Shown in pieces: positions 17,153 through 26,320 of a DNA stretch of 64,000 nucleotides. The number at the start of each line of letters is the position of its first letter. Position 1 is the stretch's first letter. The stretch is from Leptospirillum sp037442005 (lineage in GTDB: Bacteria; Nitrospirota; Leptospirillia; Leptospirillales; Leptospirillaceae), in contig JBBIRA010000003.1 in assembly GCA_037442005.1 (NCBI GenBank), positions 1 to 64,000 on the forward strand, given 5' to 3'. The position numbers and the translations under genes are program-made. The notes below the pieces were generated by a model. The model did no database searches, was not told the DNA's origin, and saw only the letters and a program-made list of their open reading frames with translations.

Positions 17153-17270
17153 GTTGAACACCATCCCTTCTTCTAGTTTATCCTTTGAAAAAACATCACC
17201 ACATCCGGAATCAAGAGCATTTTTTCATTACTGCCTTCGGATCAGACCCATTTAAAACAGTCCGGTCACC

Positions 17271-17822
17271 CTAGGGTTTTCTTGCAAGCGTCACAAGGCT
17301 TGGCCTTAAAAGCCGGTTGTGAATCCGGTACCCTTGCTGGTAAACATCGACGACCGACCCTTCGGGGACGGCGTCAGTTTCCGTATACCCCATGGCTTCA
17401 TGAACATTGGGGTCAAACATTTCACCGTGGGTGGGAACCCGGGTGACTTGGTACTTCTCAAGAAGCTCCGAAAACTGCTTTTGGGTCAGGCGAACCCCTT
17501 CCACGAGAGACTTGATATCTGTTCCGTGCTCCTGTTGCTTTTCAAAATGAACAAGCGCCCGATCGAGATTATCGAGAACCGGGAGAAAAGCCGACAAAAG
17601 AGATTCATTTGCAAACTTCCTGGACTCTTCATTATCTCTTGCGGTCCGCTTTCTGAAGTTGTCAAAATCGGCCAGAAGACGTACATACTGATCCTTCCAG
17701 TTTTCCTGTCCGGCCTCTCCGCCGGATGTCCCCTCTTCCGGGGGGTCCGTGGCCCGTTCCTCATCGGAACCTCTTTCACCGGCCGTCTCTTCTGAGTGTC
17801 CATTCCGGAATTCGTCTTCCAT
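17271..17822 (-). CDS. grpE: Nucleotide exchange factor GrpE
   Basis: Starting at the ATG at 17822 gives 183 residues: an acidic disordered N-terminus (about residues 1-45), a long coiled coil including YVRLLADFDNFRKRTARD, and the C-terminal beta domain with PTHGEMFDPNVHEAMG and RLLRPSLVTLARKP, all GrpE signatures. It dimerises and releases ADP from DnaK. An in-frame upstream ATG at 17870 would add 16 residues not typical of the family. It sits between hrcA and dnaK with gaps of about 112 and 118 bases. Confidence 0.96.
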   Translation of the reverse strand: MEDEFRNGHSEETAGERGSDEERATDPPEEGTSGGEAGQENWKDQYVRLLADFDNFRKRTARDNEESRKFANESLLSAFLPVLDNLDRALVHFEKQQEHGTDIKSLVEGVRLTQKQFSELLEKYQVTRVPTHGEMFDPNVHEAMGYTETDAVPEGSVVDVYQQGYRIHNRLLRPSLVTLARKP

Positions 17823-17934
17823 GGTCTCCCTTTTCTTCTTTGACCTGACCCCGACAATCGTTGGGGCCACATCTGTTCATACTCCGGCAACCATCCGGGA
17901 TCGGCCCCGGGAACCACCACCGCCTGTCTGTACC

Positions 17935-18972
17935 TCAGAAACCGTGCAACTCTGGCATCACGTCTTCCACCCACTGATTCAAGCGCTCGGACAAATACAT
18001 CATAATGGGAATCACCTGATCATAATCCATCCGGGTCGGCCCGAGAAGACCGATCGACCCCAGCCAGACATTCCCCCTTTTAATAGGAATGGAAACAAGG
18101 GTGCACGGCTCAAGGGCCGGGATCGGAATCTCGTTTCCGATCCGCAAGGACAGGGACTCTTCAGACAGAAGCTCCTCAAAAATCCGGAAGAGCGCCGTCT
18201 GTTCCTCAAAAACCTCCATGATTTCCCGAAGGGTTCCCGAAGACTGGAACTCCGGCACTTCAGCAAAAACAGAGGCACAGAAAACACGGACATCGGGCTG
18301 TGGAGACAACGGGATCAGCGGATTCAGCACATCGGCAAAAGAGCGTCCCAGCGCCTCAATTTCCTCAATCAGATACCGTCTGACATCGAGAAGCGTCTGA
18401 TGCCTGATTTTCTGATTTAACCGCTGACCAAGACTGATCAGGTCTTCGACCTTGAGATTTTCGGGAAGAAGGATCGTCTTTTTGATCAGTGAACCGGTCT
18501 CGGTGATCAGGATGGCCAGAACATGCCGGCGGGAGATCTGGACAAGTTCGAGAGAAAGAAGACGTTCCTCAAGGTTCGCCCCGGTCCCGAGAAGAATCCC
18601 CGCCGACCTTGTCATCCGGCTCACCAGATTCATGACCGTCGACAGAACCGTTAAAAGGTCCGAAGAGGCTGTATTTGCAAGAAGCGCGTCGAGCAGATGG
18701 GAAAGCTGGTCAGCGGCTTCAGTCGGCATCCCGGAGAACCGGGTATTGTCGACAAAATACCGGAATCCCTTGGGAGTCGGAACCCGGCCGGCTGAGGTAT
18801 GCGGATGCATCAGGTATCCCGTCTCTTCAAGATCGGCCATCACGTTCCGGATCGTCGCCGGAGAATACGACAAACCGAACTGACGGTTAACCGCCCGGGA
18901 ACCGATCGGGCTTGCGCTCCTGATATATCCTACTACTGTGGCGTTTAAAACTTCCCAGCTTCTCTCATCCAT
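17935..18972 (-). CDS. hrcA: Heat-inducible transcription repressor HrcA
   Basis: The 345-residue repressor begins MDERSWEVLNATVVGYI, and its winged helix-turn-helix spans roughly residues 20-75 (SPIGSRAVNR, SPATIRNVMADLE, SAGRVPTPKGFRYFVD). The rest is the GAF-like dimerisation domain. HrcA binds CIRCE, represses the heat-shock operon and needs GroESL for activity in studied bacteria. A GAGGTG lies upstream of the chosen ATG; an ATG 7 codons earlier is less typical. The CIRCE element about 44 bases upstream makes this an autoregulated operon. Confidence 0.97.
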   Translation of the reverse strand: MDERSWEVLNATVVGYIRSASPIGSRAVNRQFGLSYSPATIRNVMADLEETGYLMHPHTSAGRVPTPKGFRYFVDNTRFSGMPTEAADQLSHLLDALLANTASSDLLTVLSTVMNLVSRMTRSAGILLGTGANLEERLLSLELVQISRRHVLAILITETGSLIKKTILLPENLKVEDLISLGQRLNQKIRHQTLLDVRRYLIEEIEALGRSFADVLNPLIPLSPQPDVRVFCASVFAEVPEFQSSGTLREIMEVFEEQTALFRIFEELLSEESLSLRIGNEIPIPALEPCTLVSIPIKRGNVWLGSIGLLGPTRMDYDQVIPIMMYLSERLNQWVEDVMPELHGF

Positions 18973-19015
18973 GCCCCACACCTCGACTCTCATCCACCCA
19001 AGTGCCTGCCCGTTT

Positions 19016-19042
19016 TTAGCACTCGCATTCAGTGAGTGCTAA
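19016..19042 (-). promoter_or_regulatory. CIRCE operator
   Basis: TTAGCACTC-N9-GAGTGCTAA, a perfect match to the canonical HrcA operator, lies between the hrcA promoter and the hrcA start codon. Confidence 0.98.
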
Positions 19043-19043
19043 A

Positions 19044-19072
19044 ACCTTATCAGGAGGGGAACACGTTGTCAA
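19044..19072 (-). promoter_or_regulatory. Sigma-70-like promoter of the hrcA operon
   Basis: On the minus strand a perfect TTGACA (19072-19067) is followed after 17 bases by TAAGGT (19049-19044), immediately upstream of CIRCE. The -35 overlaps the last codons of the efflux pump gene ending at 19069, so read-through from the efflux operon could also reach hrcA. Confidence 0.8.
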
Positions 19073-20709
19073 GCATTCCCTGATGAAAGATCATCCTCTG
19101 CTGGCACAAGAGAGGGTTTCTCCGGACCGGAAGGGGATTTCTCCGGGTGAGAGATGGCGGTCCGTTCGAATCCCAGGATCGCCAGGACAAGAAGGAGACA
19201 GGAAATGGAGGTCAACAGATACATGTTGCTGAACGAAAGCATCATGGACTGGGCGTCGAGTGTCTGGTTCAACAGCTCATAAGATAGCGGTCCGGAGGCC
19301 GTGGACGGGACTCCATGAGATTCGAAGAGCGATTTGAGCATCTGGAAATGCTGTTCAAAAAAGGGGGAGCCGGAAGAGATGTGCGCGGCAAGATCGCTTC
19401 GATGCTGCTGCTGGAACCGTTCAAGCATCGTTGTCATAAAGGCGATCCCCACCGTCCCCCCGACCTGTCCCATCATACTGACCAGGGCCGCACCGGAGGA
19501 GACCTTGTCCCGGGACAACGTCGACATCGCAAGGGTCATGATGGGAGGGAAGAGACAGGCCAGGCCGACCCCCCGGAGGACAAGGGGCCAGAAAACGGCA
19601 TCCGGTCCAATCTGGATTGACAGGGATGCCAGCCCGTGCAGGGAAAGAAGAAGGATCCCCATCCCGAAAAACATGATCGGAAGAAGTCGGACCTTGCCCA
19701 TCGCCCCGCCCACAAACATCGCGGTAAAGGTGAACGACAGGATTCCGGGAAGCAAAACCAGCCCCATCCGGAAGGGATTCCAGCCCAGAAGAATCTGTCC
19801 CATGAGAGGAACCGTGAACAATGTTCCAAAATAGACAATTCCCAGAAAAAACAGACCGAAACAACCGGCGGCCAGAGAACGGTTCTTTAATACTCTCAAA
19901 TCGATCAGCGGATGTTTGGCCATCAGCTGACGGAGAACAAAAAGAGGCAAAGAGACAATGGCCAGGACAAAGCTGGTCGTGATCATCGTGGAGTTGAACC
20001 AGGCAAACTCCTGACCATCTTCAAGAAAAATCTGAAGCGCCGGAATTCCGATGGCCAGAAGTCCTATGCCCCAGAGATCAGCGGTTTCCTCATGGGAGGT
20101 AAACGGGGAATTCCTGATCACCTTGAAGGATAGAAGCGTCAGGACAAGACCGATCGGCAAATTGATGTAAAACATCCAGGGCCAGCTCAGGTTATAGGCG
20201 ATGTAGCCCCCGATCACGGGGCCCAGAGCCGGGCCCAGGCTGATTCCGATTGCAAACAGGGCATTGGCCAGTCCAACGAGATTCGGCGGGTATGCCTCAA
20301 TCAGAAGCGCCTGGCTCGTTGCAAAAAACGCCGCGCCACTGACCCCCTGAAGCAGTCTGAAAACGACCAGCTCGGGGAGAGAAGTCGCCTGGCCGCAGAG
20401 GAAGGAAAAAAAAGTGAAAAACAGGATGGACCCTGTGAAGAAATACTTGCGTCCGATCCTGTCGGCGAAAAACCGCGTCATGGGGATCATCAGCACATTC
20501 CCGATGGAATAGGCGGTAATCACCCAGGCGATTTCATCCACGGTGGCATCAAGGCCTCCCATCATTTTGGGAAGACCCACATTGACAACCGTCGAGTCAA
20601 CCGTCTCGATCAGTGTGGCCCCGATGGCCGCCACAGTCACCAGGATCCGTTCACGGACGGGATACCCCTGATGCTCCGTCTCTATCGGAAGAGGCTCTGT
20701 GTTGGACAC
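19069..20709 (-). CDS. DHA2-family multidrug MFS transporter, EmrB-like (second pair of efflux operon 1)
   Basis: The 546-residue protein is a 14-helix drug:H+ antiporter. Signatures are ETVDSTVVNVGLP in helix 1, the DRIGRKYFF motif A after helix 2, the GPALGPVIGGYIA motif C in helix 5 and a large loop near the C-terminus. It lies 9 bases after an EmrA-like gene and is the last gene of the leftward operon. In EmrAB-TolC systems the MFS pump passes hydrophobic compounds through EmrA and TolC to the outside. No terminator was seen between it and hrcA. Confidence 0.92.
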   Translation of the reverse strand: MSNTEPLPIETEHQGYPVRERILVTVAAIGATLIETVDSTVVNVGLPKMMGGLDATVDEIAWVITAYSIGNVLMIPMTRFFADRIGRKYFFTGSILFFTFFSFLCGQATSLPELVVFRLLQGVSGAAFFATSQALLIEAYPPNLVGLANALFAIGISLGPALGPVIGGYIAYNLSWPWMFYINLPIGLVLTLLSFKVIRNSPFTSHEETADLWGIGLLAIGIPALQIFLEDGQEFAWFNSTMITTSFVLAIVSLPLFVLRQLMAKHPLIDLRVLKNRSLAAGCFGLFFLGIVYFGTLFTVPLMGQILLGWNPFRMGLVLLPGILSFTFTAMFVGGAMGKVRLLPIMFFGMGILLLSLHGLASLSIQIGPDAVFWPLVLRGVGLACLFPPIMTLAMSTLSRDKVSSGAALVSMMGQVGGTVGIAFMTTMLERFQQQHRSDLAAHISSGSPFFEQHFQMLKSLFESHGVPSTASGPLSYELLNQTLDAQSMMLSFSNMYLLTSISCLLLVLAILGFERTAISHPEKSPSGPEKPSLVPAEDDLSSGNA

Positions 20710-20718
20710 GAAATTTTC

Positions 20719-21711
20719 CTAGTGGCCGAAAGGAGGATTATAGGAGGGGTCAACATGGACCGTCGGGATCACCGAAAGGCCCGGCTTCAAAAGATGGTCC
20801 GGATCGGATCCCTCTGCAAGAGAGATCCGGACCGGAACGCGCTGAACAACCTTCGTGTAATTGCCGGTGGCATTCTCGGGAGGAAGAAGAGCCATCACCG
20901 CTCCCGTTGCCTGCTGGAAGCTTTCCACCCTTCCCCTGAACGTTTTCTCCGGGTAGGCATCGATCCGGACCGTCACCGGATCGCCGACCTTCATATGGGT
21001 GATGCTGGTCTCCTTCATGTTGGCAATAATCCAGGTCCGGAAAGGAATCAACGTCGCCAGCGACTGCCCCGGAGAAACATACAGTCCAAGGCTGGCGGTC
21101 CTTGCGGTGATACGTCCGGACACAGGAGAACGAACCGTGAGGTACTCCTTATTCAAAAGATCTGCGTCAAGCGCTGCCTCGCTTCTCTTGAGAACGGCGC
21201 GATCCAGGAGCAGATTCTTTCTGGCCATCGAAAGCTCGTGAACCGCCACTTTTTCACCAATCTCCAGATGATCGAGATCTTCTTTTGTGTCAAAACCGCC
21301 TTTTTCAAGGGACTGTCCCCGGATCAGGTCTCTCCGGGACTTATCGAGCCCCTGTATGGCGATCTTGACCTGACTTTCATCAACAGGGATCTTCCGGGAC
21401 GCGGTTTCGATCTCCGCCCGCTCGACAGCCAGACGCGCGTCAACATCGCGGGGATCAAGCTCCAGGATGGGATCCCCCCGATGAACAATCTGGTTCTCGT
21501 GAACTTGCACCCGGACAATCACTCCCGGGATCCTGGTCGTCACCATATGGGGCCTTGTCGTGACGAACGCATCGGTCGTCGACACATTCCGTTCACGGTC
21601 CCGGATCCACCAGAGAACACCGGAAACGATCAGCAACACCACAACGGCACCTGCAATAATCTTCAGAAAGTGCTTGTTCACCCGATCTTCTCCAAAAGAA
21701 TCAGCATTCAT
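20719..21711 (-). CDS. EmrA/HlyD-type membrane fusion protein (second pair of efflux operon 1)
   Basis: The 330-residue periplasmic adaptor has one N-terminal membrane helix (about residues 14-36), the first half of a lipoyl-like domain, a helical hairpin of charged heptads (about residues 90-185), the second lipoyl half (SPVSGRITARTASLGLYVSPG) and a beta barrel with LLPPENATGNYTKVVQRVPV, a strong EmrA signature. It should link the inner-membrane MFS pump to TolC. It follows tolC by 20 bases and precedes the second emrB by 9, so it is the adaptor of that pump. Confidence 0.92.
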   Translation of the reverse strand: MNADSFGEDRVNKHFLKIIAGAVVVLLIVSGVLWWIRDRERNVSTTDAFVTTRPHMVTTRIPGVIVRVQVHENQIVHRGDPILELDPRDVDARLAVERAEIETASRKIPVDESQVKIAIQGLDKSRRDLIRGQSLEKGGFDTKEDLDHLEIGEKVAVHELSMARKNLLLDRAVLKRSEAALDADLLNKEYLTVRSPVSGRITARTASLGLYVSPGQSLATLIPFRTWIIANMKETSITHMKVGDPVTVRIDAYPEKTFRGRVESFQQATGAVMALLPPENATGNYTKVVQRVPVRISLAEGSDPDHLLKPGLSVIPTVHVDPSYNPPFGH

Positions 21712-21731
21712 CTCCCCTGCGGAGACGGCCT

Positions 21732-23132
21732 TCAGGGAATGGCTTCATGGCCGTCAAGGCTCAACAATCCCTCGGCATATTTATAATCCACCCACCGCAT
21801 GATCACGTCATAATGGGCCTGAACATAGACGGCAAGCGCTCTTCGAAGCTGCGTTTCGGCATCGACGACATCCACCGAACGGGCCGTTCCAACCTTGAAT
21901 GCCCGCTCCATCAGTTCATCATTGTCCCGGGCATAGCGTTTGGCCACCCTGGCCTCAGAAAGGCGGGAACGGGCTTCCGTCAGCATGATCGCCGCCGACC
22001 GGAGCTGTGACCGGACCTGCTGGCGATTTTCTTCATACTGATGGACCGCTGCCGTTTCCCTGGCCCGGGCCGAATGGATCTGATCCATAACCGACCCGCC
22101 CTGATAGATGGGAACATTGATCATGCCGCTGACGGAGAAGCTTGAAAAGGCATTATTGGGAATCGAAGGAAACCCCAGGGCCTGCTCAGGAATCTGGGCC
22201 AAAAAGTAAGAGGCATTTCCTGTCAATGTGGGATAATTCTGGCTTTTGGCTCCTTTAAGGGATTCCCGGGAAGAAAGGACTGCATCTTCCGATGCCTCCA
22301 GATCCGGGCGTTGCCGGTAGGCTTGAGTCAGATCTCCTCCGGTCACAGCCCTTAAGGGCAGATGATGAGGAAAATACTTCTGGACATGGATGATAGTTCC
22401 TTTAGGAAGGCCAATCGCCTTCACCAGGAGCACCTTGGCAACATCCCTGTCTCCCTGTGCCTGGATCCGTGCCATGATTGCATTCTCAAGATTGACCCGG
22501 GCCTGAGTGACATCGATCCGAAGTCCCACACCGGCTGACAGTCTGGCTTCGGCTTCTTCCAGATGTTTTTTGGCATCGTCCTCTCCTGCCTTGGCCACCC
22601 GGAGCCCCTGTTCCTTGTCCAGCACCGTCAGATAGGCGATATCCACTTCATGGATCAGATCGAGGGATGCCTGTTTCAGCCGGGCTTTCTCCTGATCCCG
22701 AACCCGTCTGGAAAAAGCTACCCCGTGGCTTGTCCGCCCAAAATCATAAATCAGCTGATTGAGCCCGACGGTCAAGAGCGAATAATCAAAAAACTGAGAC
22801 CCCGGAAACAGGAAGTATCCCAGAAAACTATTTCCGTAATTATTCTGATAACTTGCCTGAACCTGCGGGAGATAGGCGGATTTTGCCCCTTTGACATCAT
22901 AGGATCGGGATTCGAGGGTACTCTCTTCAGACTTCAGGCTCGGACGAAGCTTAAAAGCCTGGTCAAGCGCTTCCTTGAGCGATAGGGTCCCGTTGTCAGC
23001 ATGGGCAGGTGAAATTCCCGCAAGGAACAACCCCATGGATAAAACGGTCACGACCACCCAATTCCCGGACCTGGCAAGCGCCCCGCTCTGAAAGCCCCGT
23101 TCATCCCGTCTTAAAAATCCCCGAACCTTCAT
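21732..23132 (-). CDS. TolC family outer membrane efflux protein (efflux operon 1)
   Basis: The 466-residue protein has a long signal peptide ending near ISPAHA (about residue 45), then two similar halves of long helices typical of the trimeric TolC channel: LSLKEALDQAFKLRPSLK, and later SEDAVLSSRESLKGAKSQ in the second half. It has the usual length for the family. The start overlaps the upstream emrB stop by 4 bases. It is the only outer membrane channel in an operon with two EmrAB pairs, so both pairs probably share it. Confidence 0.93.
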   Translation of the reverse strand: MKVRGFLRRDERGFQSGALARSGNWVVVTVLSMGLFLAGISPAHADNGTLSLKEALDQAFKLRPSLKSEESTLESRSYDVKGAKSAYLPQVQASYQNNYGNSFLGYFLFPGSQFFDYSLLTVGLNQLIYDFGRTSHGVAFSRRVRDQEKARLKQASLDLIHEVDIAYLTVLDKEQGLRVAKAGEDDAKKHLEEAEARLSAGVGLRIDVTQARVNLENAIMARIQAQGDRDVAKVLLVKAIGLPKGTIIHVQKYFPHHLPLRAVTGGDLTQAYRQRPDLEASEDAVLSSRESLKGAKSQNYPTLTGNASYFLAQIPEQALGFPSIPNNAFSSFSVSGMINVPIYQGGSVMDQIHSARARETAAVHQYEENRQQVRSQLRSAAIMLTEARSRLSEARVAKRYARDNDELMERAFKVGTARSVDVVDAETQLRRALAVYVQAHYDVIMRWVDYKYAEGLLSLDGHEAIP

Positions 23133-24727
23133 TCCGCCATAACCCCCATCGTTGACTTGTCGACCGGTTTTCCTGACTGGGACTCATGGGTAAACCGGCG
23201 AATCAGAAGAACCACCGGAAGCCCCAGAAGACCAAAAAAACCAGCATAGAGAAACGTTTCATTATAAGCAGAAATATTGGCCTGTGTATGAATCATCTGG
23301 GACAGAAGCGCATTGGCCACGCCTGTTCCTGTTTCATTGTTCAACACCCCATGATGCGCCTCGAGGTGAATCTGGGACAGCGTCCTCTGGACCGGATAGG
23401 CGCCAAGGACCGTGTCCGCCCGGTATTGATCCACGAACGAAGCGGTCCGGTGATCGAGGATATTGCCAAGAATCGCAACCCCCACCGCTCCTCCCAATTG
23501 CAGGGTATTACTCTGGAGCATCGATGCCAACCCGATGTGCCGGGGCTCCACCAGATTCTGGGGGAGACTCGACAGCAATGCGTTGATCAACCCCATGGAC
23601 AGCCCGAAAAGAAGCTGGGGAACCAGAAGCTGAACAAACGAGGTCGTGTTGGTCAGATAGGTAAAAAAGAGCTGCGAGATCCCGAGAAGCAGAAATCCTG
23701 CAAAAAGGATCGTCCGCTTTCCTTTGTCCGTGCTTCTTGAGGATAGGATCCCCATGATCGGCATGAAAATGCCCGCCATTAACGAAGTCGGCAACAATAC
23801 AAGCCCCGCATCGATCGACGGGAAGCGATTGAAGGTCTGCACAAAGAGCGGCAGGAGAAACATCCGGCCAAACAGACTGATCGCTCTCGTTAACGATAAA
23901 AGGATCACCAGAGAAAAATCCCAGTTTCGAAAAATCGAAAGATCCAGAATGGGGTGTTTGACGGAGAAGGCCGTGTAGAGATAGACCCAAAACGACACAG
24001 TCATCACCGTCCAGCATTCATAGACGAAGCGGGAATCCCACCCCCACCGCTCCCCTTCCGTGATCCCCAGCTGCAAAAAAGCCAGCGTCATTCCCAGCGT
24101 GATAAACCCGCCAAAATCAAACGGAAGCACTTTCGCCGGAGGATCTTTCCGGAGAATCAAAAATGTCACCAGAAAGGAAAGAATCCCCACCGGGATGTTG
24201 ACGAAGAAAATATCCCGCCAGTTGAAGTTATCGATCAGATAGCCGCCAAGAATCGGGCCGATCGTTGGAGCCAGGACAATCACAATCCCGAAATAGCCGA
24301 AGGCCTTGGGACGATCTGTCGGAGAAAAGGCTTCCGTAATGATGGTAAATCCCAACGGCATCATCAACCCTCCCCCGATTGCCTGAACCACCCGGAAGAA
24401 GATCATCGCGTTGAGATTCGGGGCCAGCCCGCAAAAAAAAGAAGACAATGTAAAAAGAAAGGTTGAAAAAAGGTAAAGTCGTCTGGCACCGATCAGGGAA
24501 CGTCCCCAGGCGGAGGCGAGTGTAATGACGGCAAAACTCATCGCATAGGCGGAAATCACCCAGCGGACTTCATCAATGTCGGTATCCAGACTTCCCACCA
24601 TATTGGGAAGGGCCACATTGACGATCGTCGTGTCCAGAACCGGCAGGAAAAGCCCCAGCATCACCGCAGCCAGGGCCCACCACCGGTAGTTGGGCGATTC
24701 GTCAAAGCGACCGGAGGCCAGCGTCAC
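23129..24727 (-). CDS. DHA2-family multidrug MFS transporter, EmrB-like (first pair of efflux operon 1)
   Basis: The 532-residue 14-helix transporter shows LDTTIVNVALPNMVGSL in helix 1, the WVISAYAM segment, a degenerate motif A (SLIGARRLYLFS) and the helix 5 motif APTIGPILGGYLI. It starts in a 4-base overlap with the upstream emrA stop and ends in a 4-base overlap with tolC, so emrA-emrB-tolC are tightly coupled. It differs clearly from the second EmrB-like pump of the same operon, suggesting that the pairs have distinct substrates rather than arising from a recent tandem duplication. Confidence 0.93.
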   Translation of the reverse strand: MTLASGRFDESPNYRWWALAAVMLGLFLPVLDTTIVNVALPNMVGSLDTDIDEVRWVISAYAMSFAVITLASAWGRSLIGARRLYLFSTFLFTLSSFFCGLAPNLNAMIFFRVVQAIGGGLMMPLGFTIITEAFSPTDRPKAFGYFGIVIVLAPTIGPILGGYLIDNFNWRDIFFVNIPVGILSFLVTFLILRKDPPAKVLPFDFGGFITLGMTLAFLQLGITEGERWGWDSRFVYECWTVMTVSFWVYLYTAFSVKHPILDLSIFRNWDFSLVILLSLTRAISLFGRMFLLPLFVQTFNRFPSIDAGLVLLPTSLMAGIFMPIMGILSSRSTDKGKRTILFAGFLLLGISQLFFTYLTNTTSFVQLLVPQLLFGLSMGLINALLSSLPQNLVEPRHIGLASMLQSNTLQLGGAVGVAILGNILDHRTASFVDQYRADTVLGAYPVQRTLSQIHLEAHHGVLNNETGTGVANALLSQMIHTQANISAYNETFLYAGFFGLLGLPVVLLIRRFTHESQSGKPVDKSTMGVMAE

Positions 24728-25695
24728 CAGGGGCTCCCTTTGCGGATATGAATCCGGATTTCTGCCGACATGCCCGGTAAAAGGGCTTTTGACCGGCCGT
24801 CATCCACGGCAATCCGGACAGGAATACGCTGAACGACCTTCACAAAGGTTCCCGACGCGTTCTCCGGCGGCAATAACGAGGTCATCGCCGCCGATGCCGG
24901 CAGGATCCGTTCCACATGGCCATGAAATGAACGCGAAGGGTAGGTATCGATTGAGATATCCACCGGCTGCCCGACCCTGACATGGCCCATGCGTGTTTCC
25001 TTGATCTTGGCCAGGATCCACCGGTCGGCCGGATCCGAGACCGACAAAATCGCCTGTCCAGGTGAGACCACCTGGCCGATCTGCCCGATCCGTTCAATCA
25101 CCTGCCCATTAATCGGGGAATGAACCGTGTAGTTCAGCGGATGGGATTCAGAAATGGAAAGCGCCATCCGGTCGGTACTCACCAGTTTTCTCGTCCGGTA
25201 GAGCTGGACATCGAGATCTGCAAGCTTTGTCCGGAGACTTTCCAGATCCTGGGCGGTGATGAACCCGTTCCGGTGGAGACGCAAGCCACGGATGTAATCA
25301 TCTTTGGCCTGTTTCTCCCGCAGTATCAGCGATTCCTCCTCCTTGAGGCTCGACTCGAGGTTCCGGTAGTCCGCCGCATTGGTGCGATTGATCCCCGACA
25401 GGGCATTGTAGCCGGTAATGTCAATACGGGCCAGTTCCATTCCTTTAGACACCGGATCCCCGATATTAAGGGGCAAAGACATGATTCGTCCCTGTGTGTT
25501 GGCGGAAACCAGGACAATATTGCCATCCACCATGGCATCTTCCGCCGAAACGTAATAATCAAGGTAACGGTTATAGGCCACCACAACGATGATTGTCGCA
25601 ATAATCCCTAATACCGGAATACTCTTTCGGGGAACAAGCCACGATTTCCATCCGGTCTTTGAGCCGGGTGCGCCCTTCTCACTTGGCTCCGACAT
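24724..25695 (-). CDS. EmrA/HlyD-type membrane fusion protein (first pair of efflux operon 1)
   Basis: Using the ATG at 25695, which has an AAGGGGG ribosome site, the product is 323 residues. It has an N-terminal membrane helix, the lipoyl half-motif ANTQGRIMSLPLNIGDPV, a coiled hairpin, HSPINGQVIERIGQIGQVVSPG and LLPPENASGTFVKVVQRIPV near the C-terminus, all EmrA hallmarks. It overlaps the end of the cytochrome c gene by 17 bases and the start of emrB by 4. The direct overlap with the cytochrome gene is strong evidence that the cytochrome is made together with this pump. Confidence 0.92.
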   Translation of the reverse strand: MSEPSEKGAPGSKTGWKSWLVPRKSIPVLGIIATIIVVVAYNRYLDYYVSAEDAMVDGNIVLVSANTQGRIMSLPLNIGDPVSKGMELARIDITGYNALSGINRTNAADYRNLESSLKEEESLILREKQAKDDYIRGLRLHRNGFITAQDLESLRTKLADLDVQLYRTRKLVSTDRMALSISESHPLNYTVHSPINGQVIERIGQIGQVVSPGQAILSVSDPADRWILAKIKETRMGHVRVGQPVDISIDTYPSRSFHGHVERILPASAAMTSLLPPENASGTFVKVVQRIPVRIAVDDGRSKALLPGMSAEIRIHIRKGSPW

Positions 25696-26320
25696 GAGCG
25701 CCCCCTTCCCTTTTCTTTTCTTGCCCCAATAACACACCAATGTCTGCCGGCAGAGGGTGGGCGATGCGTTTCATATCCCGGATGGCATCGAATCCCTTGT
25801 AGGTGGGAGATGAGGGGTTGTGACACGTGATACAGCTTGCCGCATCCGGATGGAGTGAAAGACCTGCGGCCCTGGCTTTCTCTGGATGGATCATGACACT
25901 GTAATGGCTATAGTCTTCACCTGGTCCATGACAGGATTCGCATTGCACCCCGTCTTTCATCCGGAACGTTGAAACCGTTTCGGCAAGCGACGCTCCGGGG
26001 GCCGTCACATGGCAGGAAAGACAACGGGAATCGGTCTGGGGGTCGGAAACACCCAGCCTTTTGCCGATGGCCAGTGCTTCCGGACTTTCCAGATCATTAA
26101 AGGCACGGGCATGAGGTCCGGCTTTCCAGATCTGGAATTGGCCCCCGAGCCATTGGGCCGAATGGCAGGCTTCACAGGATTGCACCCCGACATACCGGTG
26201 CAGAAAAACATCACCTGTTGCCCCGGCCAGTCCGGCATGGATCATGCCAAGCCCACCGCCGCAGATAATCAACAGAAAAAGGACTCCAAACCCCCAGCGG
26301 GCAAACTTATTGGCAAACAT
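25679..26320 (-). CDS. Tetraheme c-type cytochrome, cytochrome c554-like, in efflux operon 1
   Basis: From the ATG at 26320 (AGAGGGA 6 bases upstream) the protein has 213 residues. An N-terminal hydrophobic segment (about residues 9-34) acts as signal or anchor. Four heme-binding CxxCH motifs follow: CEACH (49-53), CLSCH, CESCH and CITCH. The QIWKAGPHARAF segment resembles the W..S.HA.A motif of the cytochrome c554 family, and VQCESCHGPGEDYSH is shared with it. It is therefore a periplasmic, perhaps membrane-anchored, electron-transfer or reductase protein. Its ATG shares a base with the tetR stop and its end overlaps emrA by 17 bases. A second copy lies at 49762-50373. The redox partner is unknown. 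Confidence 0.9.
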   Translation of the reverse strand: MFANKFARWGFGVLFLLIICGGGLGMIHAGLAGATGDVFLHRYVGVQSCEACHSAQWLGGQFQIWKAGPHARAFNDLESPEALAIGKRLGVSDPQTDSRCLSCHVTAPGASLAETVSTFRMKDGVQCESCHGPGEDYSHYSVMIHPEKARAAGLSLHPDAASCITCHNPSSPTYKGFDAIRDMKRIAHPLPADIGVLLGQEKKREGGAHVGAK

